This document shows, piece after piece, positions 16,317 to 25,069 of a stretch of DNA of 64,000 nucleotides. Within the stretch, counting starts at the first letter, position 1, and each line of letters begins with the position of its first letter. The DNA is taken from the NCBI GenBank assembly GCA_902778625.1, contig CACYYM010000013.1, positions 1 to 64,000 on the forward strand. Reading direction: 5' to 3'. Under the pieces are notes generated by a model. The model worked only from the letters and a program-made list of their open reading frames with translations, was not told the DNA's origin and searched no databases. The DNA comes from an uncultured Bacteroidales bacterium (GTDB lineage: Bacteria > Bacteroidota > Bacteroidia > Bacteroidales > Bacteroidaceae). The position numbers and the translations under genes are program-made.

Positions 16317-19300
16317 ATGAAGAGACACATCCTTATCATCCTTATCTGTCTGCCTCTCTGCATAATGGCAGCCAACAGGAAAACAACTGTCGCAACAGTC
16401 ACGACACAAGTTGACATTACCGACGAAGTTGATTTTCAGATTACGAACACCACACCATTTTCCGACGAAGGGCTTGTAAACATCGTCAATACGGAACACG
16501 CCGTTGTCATTTTGACAACGGTGAAACCATCGGTCGCCATCAGTAAGTGGCTTTCCCGAGTACAGATAAATGGCACAGCAGCCGTCAATAATGGCAATTG
16601 TCAAGTAAAACTTTGGGACAAAGGCTGCATCATCTTTCCTTACGGAAACAGCTTCAAGCCATTGACTGTCTTTGCAGAACAGCAATATCAGGGTGATTCG
16701 TGCAAGAACTACGGCACCGAAAACAGCGGAGGCTACATGAATACTTTGTCCGCAGCGAAGCTTAACAACCGCATCCGCTCGTTCAAACTGAAGCGAGGCT
16801 ACATGGTAACATTCTCCACACTGCCTAAGGGACGAGGCTACAGCCGCTGCTTCATCGCTGCCGACAAAGACCTCGAAGTGCCGACGTTGCCTGCCGTGCT
16901 CGACCAGAAGATTAGCTCTTATCGCATCTTCAAATGGTATGATACGGGAAAGCCGCAGCTTGCAGCAGCCGGAGGAAACAACGATGCTTGCTCTGCTCTC
17001 AATGTGACAAGTACATATACCTGGGGCACAACGAGCAACATGTCGCCCGACGTGGAGAATGTTCCCCATCATATTTATGAGAACTACCCTTCGCCATCGG
17101 CACTCGGAGCCTGCACAACTTCGCCTCACATGAAGACGAACAACGAGCCGATGAACCCTGCGGACGATCCTAAGAACCAGACAGAGGACGTTGATGCAGT
17201 GCTTGCCAACTGGGAAGACCTTATGGCAACAGGCATGCGCCTGTGCTCTCCTTCCTCATGGGACGGGAGTGACTACACGAATGGCACTGGCTACATCAAG
17301 CGTTTCATAGATAGCATCGACGCACGAGGCTGGCGTTGCGACATCATCGACCTGCATTGCTATTGGCCCGAAAGCAACTTCAGCACTATTAGCAACTGGA
17401 CGAATTCGACGGGACGGCCTGTCTGGATATCCGAATGGGTGTGGGGAGCATCGTGGAACAGCAACGGTGCGTTTGCCAGCGGCGTTACCGAAAGCCAAAA
17501 TGCAGCTGCTTTGCGTCGCATCTGCCCGGTGCTTAACAGCAATAATTGTATTGAGCGTTACTACTATTGGAACGGCGAGCGCGACCCGTCGAAGCTCTAC
17601 AAAAACGGCAATTTGACTGAGGCCGGAGAGTATTACGCAAGCATAAGTGCAGGTTTGGGCTACAATGGCAAGCACGACTTCGTACCCACTACGCCGCCTC
17701 AATACGGGCCAAGAAACTTCAAGCAGAGTGTCCTGACGACTGGCAAGACACGCCTCACCTGGTATGATGCCAATGGAGAGTTCAACCAGCTCATGGAAGT
17801 GCAGATGAAGGACGCACGCGGTCTTTGGGTTGTTCTCGATACGATAACGCAGAAAGAGGCTGCCTCGAACTACTCGTACACGATTGACAACGACGATGAG
17901 AGCATTCTCTATCGCCTGCATCTCATCGATTTGTTTGGCAAGGAATACTTCACCAACGACGATGTTTGCTCGGGTGATGCTTTCGAGATTGACGGCGAGT
18001 TGTACTATGCAGGCGGCAATGTCTTCCCGAATGGCGAGTTCGACCTCGGCTTCACCAACTGGACGAGTGGCACAGGAGCGTTGCTTGCCGAGCCACAGTT
18101 CCAAGTTGTTGGCGACGGAGGCTATGGCGGAGGACCTTACTTGCAGTCTCATCTCAACGGCAGCACCAATTCGAATGCAGCCATCAAGACAGGCGTGAGC
18201 CTCATTCCGGGACAGAATTACGTCTTCCGTATCGCTTCGAGGAACGCCAGCAAATACATGTCGTTCTATTTCTCAAACGATGGAACGGCCTTGACGAAAG
18301 TGGTGTGCAAGGCAACAATTGATGCCGACTGGCACGCTGACACCTTCACCTTCAATAGTGGCGACTTTGAGAACGGCATCCTTTCCTGTCGTAATCTTGA
18401 TGCCAAGGCACAGATTGACGATATCCAACTGCGGCAGCTCTTCCCAACGAAACAGGAAGCGATTGCCGACGCGGTACAGAAAACGAGGCTTCGAGCTGAG
18501 GCGCAGAAGGTGTTCAACACAGCCTATCCCGTCCTCAACGACGACCTCGATGCCCGACTGGATGCAGTTACGGGCACTGACGAGGCTGCTTTGGCCGAGG
18601 CGGAAGCCATTTTGGATGAGCATCTTTCTGCAATCAAGAAGAAGGACAAGACTGACGTCATCACCACGACTCTGCAGGCAATTGCTCAACGTCCATGTCC
18701 CGAATACCCACAGATGCTCAGCCTCTTGGGCAACATGAACGAGGCACAAACGGCAGAGAGCCTGATTGCGTCATACAACATGCTTGATGAACTGATGCAG
18801 GAGAACCTTGCCTTCTCACGTTCGAGCAAGCAGCCGAAGAACGCTTCCTTTGTGGGCGAGAAATCAACTGGTTGGGAGGTGAAGGTCGGAACCTTCAAGG
18901 ATGGAGACCAGAAGGCTGCCACAAAGTACGGGAAGACCTGTTGGAATGCATGGTGGAGCACAACGAAACAGGACGCCACAATGGAGATCAGGCAGACACT
19001 CACCAGCCTTCCCGAGGGCTACTACATCATGGAATGCAAGGCGATGACTGAGCATTTCTGCATCTCCGACCAACATGGTTACCTCCGGAGCAACGATGTG
19101 GAAGTCGTCACGCCAGTCATAACAAAAGGTTACTTTGATATGCCTGTCGAAAATCATTGGGACACGCTGACCACTACGCCCATTTATGTTGAACCGAACG
19201 GCTCGCTGACTGTGGGCTTCAAGAGTTCCAAACAAGGTGCCAAGACAGGCTGGTGGCACAAATTTGGCGAGGCAAGTGCATCGAGTGACAATCGTGAAGG

Positions 19301-19496
19301 CTGGTGGTGCGCCACAGATTTCGTGCTTAAATACCATGCTATCGATGATGTCACGGGCATTGAAACCATTTCCTATACCCCATTAAAGGGTGAAGGAATC
19401 TATGATTTGAGTGGTCGCAAACTGAGCGAAGGCAACCTTCCAAAAGGCATATATATAAAGGTAGAGAACGGGAAGGCTGTCCTTCGGGCACGTTAA
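16317..19496 (+). CDS. large secreted GH128-like glycoside hydrolase (Asl1-like catalytic core)
   Basis: 1059 residues with a signal peptide (about 1-19). The catalytic region (about 200-450) matches the glycosyl-hydrolase catalytic-core/GH128 pattern: acid/base candidate Glu277 in NNEPMNP, IDLHCYW near 345, and nucleophile candidate Glu373 in VWISEWVWG. A fibronectin-III-like segment (about 460-560), a CBM-like beta sandwich (about 570-705), a helical spacer and a second beta sandwich (about 840-1010) follow. The tail ends YDLSGRKLSEGNLPKGIYI, the C-terminal motif shared by other surface proteins here. Probably a beta-glucan-active enzyme. It starts 11 bases after thyA and may share its transcript. 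Confidence 0.75.
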   Translation: MKRHILIILICLPLCIMAANRKTTVATVTTQVDITDEVDFQITNTTPFSDEGLVNIVNTEHAVVILTTVKPSVAISKWLSRVQINGTAAVNNGNCQVKLWDKGCIIFPYGNSFKPLTVFAEQQYQGDSCKNYGTENSGGYMNTLSAAKLNNRIRSFKLKRGYMVTFSTLPKGRGYSRCFIAADKDLEVPTLPAVLDQKISSYRIFKWYDTGKPQLAAAGGNNDACSALNVTSTYTWGTTSNMSPDVENVPHHIYENYPSPSALGACTTSPHMKTNNEPMNPADDPKNQTEDVDAVLANWEDLMATGMRLCSPSSWDGSDYTNGTGYIKRFIDSIDARGWRCDIIDLHCYWPESNFSTISNWTNSTGRPVWISEWVWGASWNSNGAFASGVTESQNAAALRRICPVLNSNNCIERYYYWNGERDPSKLYKNGNLTEAGEYYASISAGLGYNGKHDFVPTTPPQYGPRNFKQSVLTTGKTRLTWYDANGEFNQLMEVQMKDARGLWVVLDTITQKEAASNYSYTIDNDDESILYRLHLIDLFGKEYFTNDDVCSGDAFEIDGELYYAGGNVFPNGEFDLGFTNWTSGTGALLAEPQFQVVGDGGYGGGPYLQSHLNGSTNSNAAIKTGVSLIPGQNYVFRIASRNASKYMSFYFSNDGTALTKVVCKATIDADWHADTFTFNSGDFENGILSCRNLDAKAQIDDIQLRQLFPTKQEAIADAVQKTRLRAEAQKVFNTAYPVLNDDLDARLDAVTGTDEAALAEAEAILDEHLSAIKKKDKTDVITTTLQAIAQRPCPEYPQMLSLLGNMNEAQTAESLIASYNMLDELMQENLAFSRSSKQPKNASFVGEKSTGWEVKVGTFKDGDQKAATKYGKTCWNAWWSTTKQDATMEIRQTLTSLPEGYYIMECKAMTEHFCISDQHGYLRSNDVEVVTPVITKGYFDMPVENHWDTLTTTPIYVEPNGSLTVGFKSSKQGAKTGWWHKFGEASASSDNREGWWCATDFVLKYHAIDDVTGIETISYTPLKGEGIYDLSGRKLSEGNLPKGIYIKVENGKAVLRAR

Positions 19497-19515
19497 GAAA
19501 GGAGATTATCCCTGT

Positions 19516-20490
19516 TTAAGGTTGCCTGAAGATAACGGGAAGAAAGAAGCGCGAGCGTACAGCCTCGCTCCCTTGCCGTGGTGGAGGAAAATATTGATGT
19601 GCCGGTTTCCATTTCGGCATTTCCCTCACGACACGAATAGCCTCTTCGGAAAGCAAAGGATCGGGTGAACTTTTCACCATTATGCTATCGAGCGAACCGT
19701 CCTTTTCAACGATGAAACTTACGACGACTTTCCCTTGAGGCTGGTTGGAAGTATAGCCTTCGGGGTATTTTATATGCTCCTGAAGCCATTTCATGCACGC
19801 TTTGTCGCCACCCGGGAACTGTGCGTTCTCGAAATAATCAATAAATAGTCCGTCATCATCGCTTGCTTCATTCGAAGTTTCGCCACCGATAAACTTCACC
19901 TTCGAAGCGTCGCGAGGCTTGGCATCGGGCTTCTCGTCGGGATAGCCTACTGCAATGACATAGAGCAACTTATAGCCTTCTGGGATGTCGAGGCGTTCGA
20001 GGAAGAACTTCGCTTTATCGTTCGTGAGGAGCCAACGCACGGGGCCTGTCTGGATGCAGGTTCCCAAGCCGAGGGACTGAGCTGCCAGCATCATGTTCTC
20101 TCCCATCAGCCCTGCATCGAGGTCGAAGCCTCCATCCTTTGGAGCACAGACGCAAATCAGGTTTGGAGCCCCGCGGAACATGTTCTTGAAGCCAGGTTCG
20201 CGGCTCACCGCCTCAGGGTTCGCCTGCTTATAGACCTCGCTCACCTCGGCAATCAGCTTGTAGTCCTCGATAATCCTGACAGCCCAATACTGCCAGTTTC
20301 TCGCGCTGGGAGCATTGATGCCGGCTTTTGCTATTGCTTCCAACTTTGCATGTTCCACAGGTTTGTCAAGGTACTTTCGGACAGAGCGACGTGCCATAAT
20401 TGTCTGCATCACTTCGTTGTCGAACTCACTTTGGGCAGCCAAAGAGAACACACTCAAAGCTGCAATAAGGCACAAAAACAATCTTTTCAT
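19516..20490 (-). CDS. exported nitroreductase fused to a TonB C-terminal domain
   Basis: 324 residues from the ATG at 20490, chosen because it begins a signal peptide (MKRLFLCLIAALSVFSLAAQ) and lies just after the -7 box at 20516. An upstream in-frame ATG at 20547 lacks both. Residues about 25-190 are a nitroreductase-family flavoenzyme (MARRSVRKYLDKPV, INAPSARNWQYWAVRII, MLAAQSLGLGTCIQTG). Residues about 225-310 are a TonB C-terminal domain (GKVVVSFIVEKDGSLDSIMVKSSPDPLL). A periplasmic flavoenzyme carrying a TonB-like module is unusual. There is no proline-rich spacer or membrane anchor, so it is probably not a working energy transducer. Confidence 0.8.
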   Translation of the reverse strand: MKRLFLCLIAALSVFSLAAQSEFDNEVMQTIMARRSVRKYLDKPVEHAKLEAIAKAGINAPSARNWQYWAVRIIEDYKLIAEVSEVYKQANPEAVSREPGFKNMFRGAPNLICVCAPKDGGFDLDAGLMGENMMLAAQSLGLGTCIQTGPVRWLLTNDKAKFFLERLDIPEGYKLLYVIAVGYPDEKPDAKPRDASKVKFIGGETSNEASDDDGLFIDYFENAQFPGGDKACMKWLQEHIKYPEGYTSNQPQGKVVVSFIVEKDGSLDSIMVKSSPDPLLSEEAIRVVREMPKWKPAHQYFPPPRQGSEAVRSRFFLPVIFRQP

Positions 20491-20515
20491 AGGTCTAGGT
20501 GTTAGTATTCTGTTG

Positions 20516-20523
20516 CAAATATA
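20516..20523 (-). promoter_or_regulatory. -7 element of the nitroreductase promoter
   Basis: TATATTTG on the minus strand, 25 bases upstream of the start at 20490. A TTTG lies further upstream but at shorter spacing than usual, so the -33 assignment is uncertain. Confidence 0.5.
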
Positions 20524-20555
20524 CACAATTATTTTCAAACAACACATCTAATGAA

Positions 20556-20590
20556 ATAAAAAATCCTCGCTGCTCTACACAACGAGGACT
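20556..20590 (-). terminator. intrinsic terminator after the 57-residue peptide gene
   Basis: On the minus strand TCCTCG (20588-20583) pairs with CGAGGA (20569-20564), followed by a run of T. It lies 28 bases past the stop of the small gene at 20618 and so ends the beta-helix protein/peptide transcript. Confidence 0.7.
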
Positions 20591-20617
20591 TATATTAAAT
20601 GCTCTTTTTAGGAGTTA

Positions 20618-20791
20618 TTACCATTCATCGTCCCAGGCGTTATTCTCCTTTACACGGATAGAACCTTCATAATTATCACCATTGCCTCCATTAGAGAGGT
20701 TTGTGTCACCGCCATCAATACTGGTTGCCAGAACCTGACTCATCTGCAGCTTCACTGCAAACATTGTGGGTTGTATATATGTCTTTTTCAT
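20618..20791 (-). CDS. 57-residue peptide, MKKxYxxP...NAWD family
   Basis: Small ORF that starts MKKTYIQPTM and ends VKENNAWDDEW. The middle is rich in Gly, Asn and Asp. It begins 17 bases after the stop of the 821-residue beta-helix protein on the same strand and is followed by a strong terminator, so it is co-transcribed. A second ORF of the same plan (49766-49924) sits 1 base behind the other large protein with the tail SKMQKGINIVNGKKV. The shared ends and identical placement argue that both are real genes of one family. No function is known to me; a secreted or modified peptide, or a partner of the large protein, are possibilities. Confidence 0.7.
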   Translation of the reverse strand: MKKTYIQPTMFAVKLQMSQVLATSIDGGDTNLSNGGNGDNYEGSIRVKENNAWDDEW

Positions 20792-20808
20792 AATGCTAAA
20801 GCCTCCTT

Positions 20809-23274
20809 TTACTTAATGATTACCTTTTTACCATTCACGATGTTGATACCCTTCTGCATTTTGCTGATGCGCTGACCTGCCAGATTGTATATAGCGTCAT
20901 TCATCGGGTTCTGAACAGTATAGACTGTCTTGATGCTTGTGGGATCATCTTCATCCTCAAAGCTCAACTCATAAGCCTTAACTCCACTTGCATCTATGCC
21001 ACTCAACTGGAAGTAGCCGCGACAAACACCAATGGTGCGAGGTTTTGTTCCAGGATAGTAGAGTTTGTTTTGAGTCCCCAGGAAGAGGACGGAGGGGTCA
21101 TCGGTGAATGTCACAGGATCGTAAAGGCCTATGAATGTGATATTATTAGCATTAGAGTTCTTCATTGCGCTCTTAATAGTAACCTTATTGAATGTGGGTT
21201 CAAAAAGGTCTTCACTTCCACTTGTCCATTTAATGAGGTAAGGTTTGCCTGCTACCAAATTAGTAACTGTCTGGAAGGTAAGACTCAAGGTGTTAGTTTC
21301 ACTATTATATGACGCACTCTTGAGTTCACGAGCTTCTACGCCATCACCGTAAAGCGGGCAGTTACTGTCAGTTACCTTGCAATCAAATGGCAAGCAGATA
21401 GTGTTCCAATCGCCGTCCTTGTAAAGTGTACGACCTGTAAGTTGCACGTTAGCTCTATAACCTTCCATTGAAGTAATATTTGCAGCATTAGCTTCACCTT
21501 CTTTGATTTCAAAAAGCGCAGGAACTAACCACTTTGCTTCGCCGTCCTCGATGACGATGAAGTAGTTGTTGCTGTCATCGTTTTGGAAGTTGCCGACTTT
21601 ACCGCTATGGCTTACGAGACCTTCGGTAAAGACACCTTCTGTATTCTTCATAATGCCAATCTTTGAATCGGTAATGGCAGCATCAACAGTAATCACACTT
21701 GAGCCCGCAAGGAAAAGGTTATTCTCTTGAGTGCCTTTCTTGTTACCCGTAATCAGAACTTTGCCACTAATATGGAGTGAAGCATCACTTGTGTTATAAA
21801 CACCTGTGCCAGTACCATCGCTTTTCAGATGGTTGTCTTTGATTGTGACATTATTGAGGCTGAGCCTACCTGCATTATAGATACCTGCGCCACTGCCATT
21901 GCCGTCAGCATAGTTCTTAGTAATGGTAACACCGTCGAGAATAAGTTCACCTTCATTGTAGATACAACCACCGTTGCTATTGTTATGACCATGTTGGATA
22001 GTTCCATTTGTTACGGTCAGTTTAGCGCCTGCCGCAACCTTTATTATATAACCATTTGTCAGGGCAGGATTAACGACGTCAAGTTCGCGGTCGATGGTCC
22101 TGCCGCCCAAATTGAGTGTGAATGTTTTGTCGGCAGGAATGACAAAAGCAACATTGTCCTTGCCTGCCACAAGCTTACCATCAACAAGTCTACTTTCATC
22201 TACGTTAGCCAAAGAATAGGACTCTACCCCTGCAACGTCGATATTCTCTGTCTGAATCTTTGTCCAAATGTAGTTCTCCATAATAATATAATAGTTATTA
22301 CCATCAGGAGTCGGACAAAGATTTCCTTGTTCGTCTTTGACTTCACTAGTATACTTGGAAAGATAATCATTAGCTTCAGGCGCAGCACCTGTTCTGACTC
22401 TTTGCCCTTGTGCAGTTTCAGGGTCGCTGAACGACTTTGTGTAGTAGCAACGAGTAAGCTTTGATGTGCCACCAATGTCGTGAGAGAACTCACTGGACTG
22501 CTTGTAGTTAACAGTTGATGCGATTGACGCAGGATTGAAGAGACAGTCGGTAAGAGTAGCAGTTGCCTTGTTCAGTCCGATAAAGCCGCCAGAGTAGTAA
22601 TAGTTCGAGCCAGTGATTTCGCCATCGAACCAGCTATTGGTGATAGTAACATTACCTTCTGCAACACTGATAAATATTCCGTGATTACCATTGCCACTTC
22701 CAGTATTTCCAACGAATGTTGCGGCCACATGACAGTTTTCGATAGTACATGCACCTTGTGCTACTACATCATCAGGACCTGTCTGACCTACCAAACCAGA
22801 TGCGAACTGACCTGTAGTAGTGATTGTGCCCACAACAGTTAGATTCCTAATTGTTACGTTCTGTGCATAAGCAAAAGGAGCGCAATAGCTGGCATTATAT
22901 TGAAACCAGGGATTGTTTGCGTTATTAATGTTGACGGTCAAGGTATGGCCATCGCCATCGAAAATACCCGCGAAACGCCTTCTGTCAGTTTTTTTGTTCC
23001 CACCGACCTGCTTACCAAGAGGTATCGTGACAGGATTCGCAATTGTACCGATGTCGGCAGTCATCTTGAAGTACTTGCCTGCAAAGTCGTTCGCGTCTTG
23101 ATCACTATTGCCAACTATAGCATATGCCAGAGTGGTCCAGTCATCAAGTGAAGCAATTTGGTAGGGGGCAGTTTCCGTACCTTTACCACCAGAGAAAGTC
23201 TGCGCTTTCACGCTTTGTCCCGAGATTACTGCTAAAAGCAGAAGAACAAAACAAATCATGTAATTTCTTTTCAT
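20809..23274 (-). CDS. secreted beta-helix surface protein with GLUG-like repeats
   Basis: 821 residues with a signal peptide (about 1-24, SVKA|Q). After GTETAPYQIASLDDWTTLA come GLUG-like and right-handed beta-helix repeats (RRFAGIFDGDGHTLTVNINN, NVTIRNLTVVGTITT, NGGCIYNEGELILDGVTITKN, GAGIYNAGRLSLNNVTIKDN). A beta-sandwich region (about 580-770) follows and the tail ends YNLAGQRISKMQKGINIVNGKKV. The fold suggests an adhesin or polysaccharide-binding surface protein. Its promoter lies at 23335-23363. It is followed by the 57-residue peptide gene. Confidence 0.75.
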   Translation of the reverse strand: MKRNYMICFVLLLLAVISGQSVKAQTFSGGKGTETAPYQIASLDDWTTLAYAIVGNSDQDANDFAGKYFKMTADIGTIANPVTIPLGKQVGGNKKTDRRRFAGIFDGDGHTLTVNINNANNPWFQYNASYCAPFAYAQNVTIRNLTVVGTITTTGQFASGLVGQTGPDDVVAQGACTIENCHVAATFVGNTGSGNGNHGIFISVAEGNVTITNSWFDGEITGSNYYYSGGFIGLNKATATLTDCLFNPASIASTVNYKQSSEFSHDIGGTSKLTRCYYTKSFSDPETAQGQRVRTGAAPEANDYLSKYTSEVKDEQGNLCPTPDGNNYYIIMENYIWTKIQTENIDVAGVESYSLANVDESRLVDGKLVAGKDNVAFVIPADKTFTLNLGGRTIDRELDVVNPALTNGYIIKVAAGAKLTVTNGTIQHGHNNSNGGCIYNEGELILDGVTITKNYADGNGSGAGIYNAGRLSLNNVTIKDNHLKSDGTGTGVYNTSDASLHISGKVLITGNKKGTQENNLFLAGSSVITVDAAITDSKIGIMKNTEGVFTEGLVSHSGKVGNFQNDDSNNYFIVIEDGEAKWLVPALFEIKEGEANAANITSMEGYRANVQLTGRTLYKDGDWNTICLPFDCKVTDSNCPLYGDGVEARELKSASYNSETNTLSLTFQTVTNLVAGKPYLIKWTSGSEDLFEPTFNKVTIKSAMKNSNANNITFIGLYDPVTFTDDPSVLFLGTQNKLYYPGTKPRTIGVCRGYFQLSGIDASGVKAYELSFEDEDDPTSIKTVYTVQNPMNDAIYNLAGQRISKMQKGINIVNGKKVIIK

Positions 23275-23334
23275 GTTGTCAGAAAACTTTATTAATAGTT
23301 GTAGTCCTTTTGAGGCTTTTCATAAAATCGGGCA

Positions 23335-23363
23335 CAAAATTACATTTTTTTCATGAAATTCAA
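23335..23363 (-). promoter_or_regulatory. promoter of the beta-helix protein gene
   Basis: Minus-strand TTG (23361-23363), 18 bases, then TAATTTTG (23335-23342), about 60 bases upstream of the start at 23274. Confidence 0.55.
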
Positions 23364-23424
23364 TTATATTTTGAACAAAAAAATGCATTTTTTGCCAAAA
23401 TACTTGCATGCGTGTGCAAAAACG

Positions 23425-23709
23425 ACACATATCTCGAGAGACACTTGCCTGCTTAGTTTACAAATACCCTCAGTATCGTTGCCAAAGATAGCGTGTGTCG
23501 TTGGCGATTTTCACGCGGGCAATTTGCGAATTACACATGAGTAATTTGAAAAGTACACGTGTGTAGTTTCAAAACTAAGCACGTCGAGTTGAAAGACTTA
23601 ACACGTTAAAATAAAATCTTAACACGTTAAGTTGAGAGACTCGGCACGTTAAGTTGAGAGACTCGGCACGTTAAGTTGAGAGACTCGGCACGTTAAGTCT
23701 GGCAAAAGA
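23425..23709. repeat. 22-base-period array (copy E), about 13 units
   Basis: Thirteen successive units, all 22 bases except one of 21. Positions 9-12 of nearly every unit read AGTT, AATT or CGTT, and most units begin ACGTG, ACACG or GCACG. Two neighbouring units (from 23644 and 23666) are identical and a third (from 23622) differs only in its first base, so there has been recent local duplication, while outer units are diverged. The array fills most of the gap between the beta-helix gene promoter and the tRNA gene. It is not coding: 22 is not a multiple of three and no conserved ORF is present. Confidence 0.75.
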
Positions 23710-23751
23710 AAAAAGCTCGCGATCTAAGTCGTAAGCCTTCGAACGGTTTTG

Positions 23752-23825
23752 TAGCGGGAGTGGGTCACGATCCCACGACCTCCGGATTATGAATCCGACG
23801 CTCTAACCAGCTGAGCTATCCCGCC
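23752..23825 (-). tRNA. tRNA-Met (anticodon CAT)
   Basis: A 74-base cloverleaf on the minus strand: acceptor GGCGGGA pairing with TCCCGCT, T8-A9, D-stem GCTC/GAGC, anticodon loop TTCATAA, variable loop AGGTC and T-stem GTGGG/CCCAC. The CCA end is not encoded. A closed first pair (G-U) and lack of the three G-C anticodon pairs argue against the initiator. Elongator Met or Ile2 (lysidine-modified CAT) are possible. The T-loop is ATCGTGA, with A54 and T58 swapped relative to the usual T54/A58. Confidence 0.92.
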
Positions 23826-23869
23826 AACATTGCAAATTCAAAATTATATCAATTCCGTTTTTGCGAGCG

Positions 23870-23901
23870 CAAAGGTACGGCTTTTTATTGGAACAGCCAA
23901 A
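23870..23901 (-). promoter_or_regulatory. promoter of the tRNA gene
   Basis: Minus-strand TTTG (23898-23901), 20 bases, TACCTTTG (23870-23877), ending 45 bases before the tRNA 5' end. Confidence 0.65.
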
Positions 23902-23982
23902 CTTTTGCACGACTTTTTTCTATTTTTCTCTTTTTTCACTTTTCGCGTCTGCCTTTTCTTCTTTATAATAATATATAATGTG

Positions 23983-23990
23983 TATCTTTG
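23983..23990 (+). promoter_or_regulatory. -7 element of the aroB promoter
   Basis: TATCTTTG ends 9 bases before the chosen aroB start. No good -33 box is visible. Confidence 0.5.
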
Positions 23991-23998
23991 CAAGGCAA

Positions 23999-25048
23999 AT
24001 GAAACAAGAAGTCATTATAAGTCAAGATTTGCTGAGGGACGTGGCTGAAGCCATCGCGCGATGCCCTCACGACCGCATTTTCGTGTTGACCGACACCACA
24101 ACCGTCGAGCTCTGCTGGCCGATTATCAAGGCTTTGCCCGAGTTCGAGACAGCCCAAATGATTACGATTGGCGCGACAGACGAGCACAAGACGCTTGAGT
24201 CGTTGGCATTCGTATGGCGGTCTCTTCAGGAAGGCGGCGCTTCGCGTCACTCGCTCCTCATCAACGTGGGAGGCGGTATGGTGACGGATTTAGGCGGATT
24301 TGCCGCAAGCACTTTCAAGAGAGGGCTCGCCTACATCAACATCCCAACGACCTTGCTGAGCCAGGTTGACGCAAGTGTGGGCGGCAAGACGGGCATCAAC
24401 TTCGGAGGTTTGAAAAACGAAATTGGCGTCTTCAACTGCGCACAGTCGGTCATTCTTTCCAGCGAGTTCCTTCGTTCGCTTGACCAGCAGAACCTGCTCA
24501 GCGGGTATGCTGAGATGCTCAAACACGGCCTCATCAGCGACACGGAGAGTTGGAAGGAGCTGCTCCGCTTTGACCTCGAGGAGATTGACTACGGTCAGCT
24601 CGGCTCTCTCGTTGCAAAAAGCGTCCAAGTCAAAGAGCGAATTGTAGAGGAAGACCCAACTGAAAAAGGCATCCGAAAGGCTCTGAACCTCGGTCACACC
24701 GTTGGTCACGCCCTCGAAAGCCTGGCTTTGGAACGCAAGAAACCCGTCCTGCACGGCTATGCCGTCGCTTGGGGAATGATTTGCGAGCTATATTTGAGCG
24801 TCATCAAATGCGGCTTCCCAAAGGATAAGTTCAGGCAAACCGTGCAGTTCATCCGAGCCAACTACGGCGATTTCCCACTCGATTGCAAGCAATACGACCG
24901 CCTCTTCGAGTTCATGAAGCACGACAAGAAGAACGAAGCAGGCATCATCAACTTCACACTCCTCGCAGACATCGGCGACATTCGCATCAATCAACAAGCC
25001 ACAAAGGAAGAGATCTTCGAGTCACTCGACTTTCTGCGCGAAGGATAG
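23999..25048 (+). CDS. aroB: 3-dehydroquinate synthase
   Basis: 349 residues from the ATG at 23999. An in-frame ATG at 23978 precedes the -7 box and is rejected. NAD-binding GGGMVTDLGGFAASTFKRG, the QVDASVGGKTGIN segment and metal-ligand motifs NLGHTVGHALE and HGYAVAWGM are all present. It is the second enzyme of the shikimate pathway, converting DAHP to 3-dehydroquinate. The GH95 gene follows after 21 bases on the same strand. Confidence 0.96.
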   Translation: MKQEVIISQDLLRDVAEAIARCPHDRIFVLTDTTTVELCWPIIKALPEFETAQMITIGATDEHKTLESLAFVWRSLQEGGASRHSLLINVGGGMVTDLGGFAASTFKRGLAYINIPTTLLSQVDASVGGKTGINFGGLKNEIGVFNCAQSVILSSEFLRSLDQQNLLSGYAEMLKHGLISDTESWKELLRFDLEEIDYGQLGSLVAKSVQVKERIVEEDPTEKGIRKALNLGHTVGHALESLALERKKPVLHGYAVAWGMICELYLSVIKCGFPKDKFRQTVQFIRANYGDFPLDCKQYDRLFEFMKHDKKNEAGIINFTLLADIGDIRINQQATKEEIFESLDFLREG

Positions 25049-25069
25049 AAACCATTTAAACCTAATATT

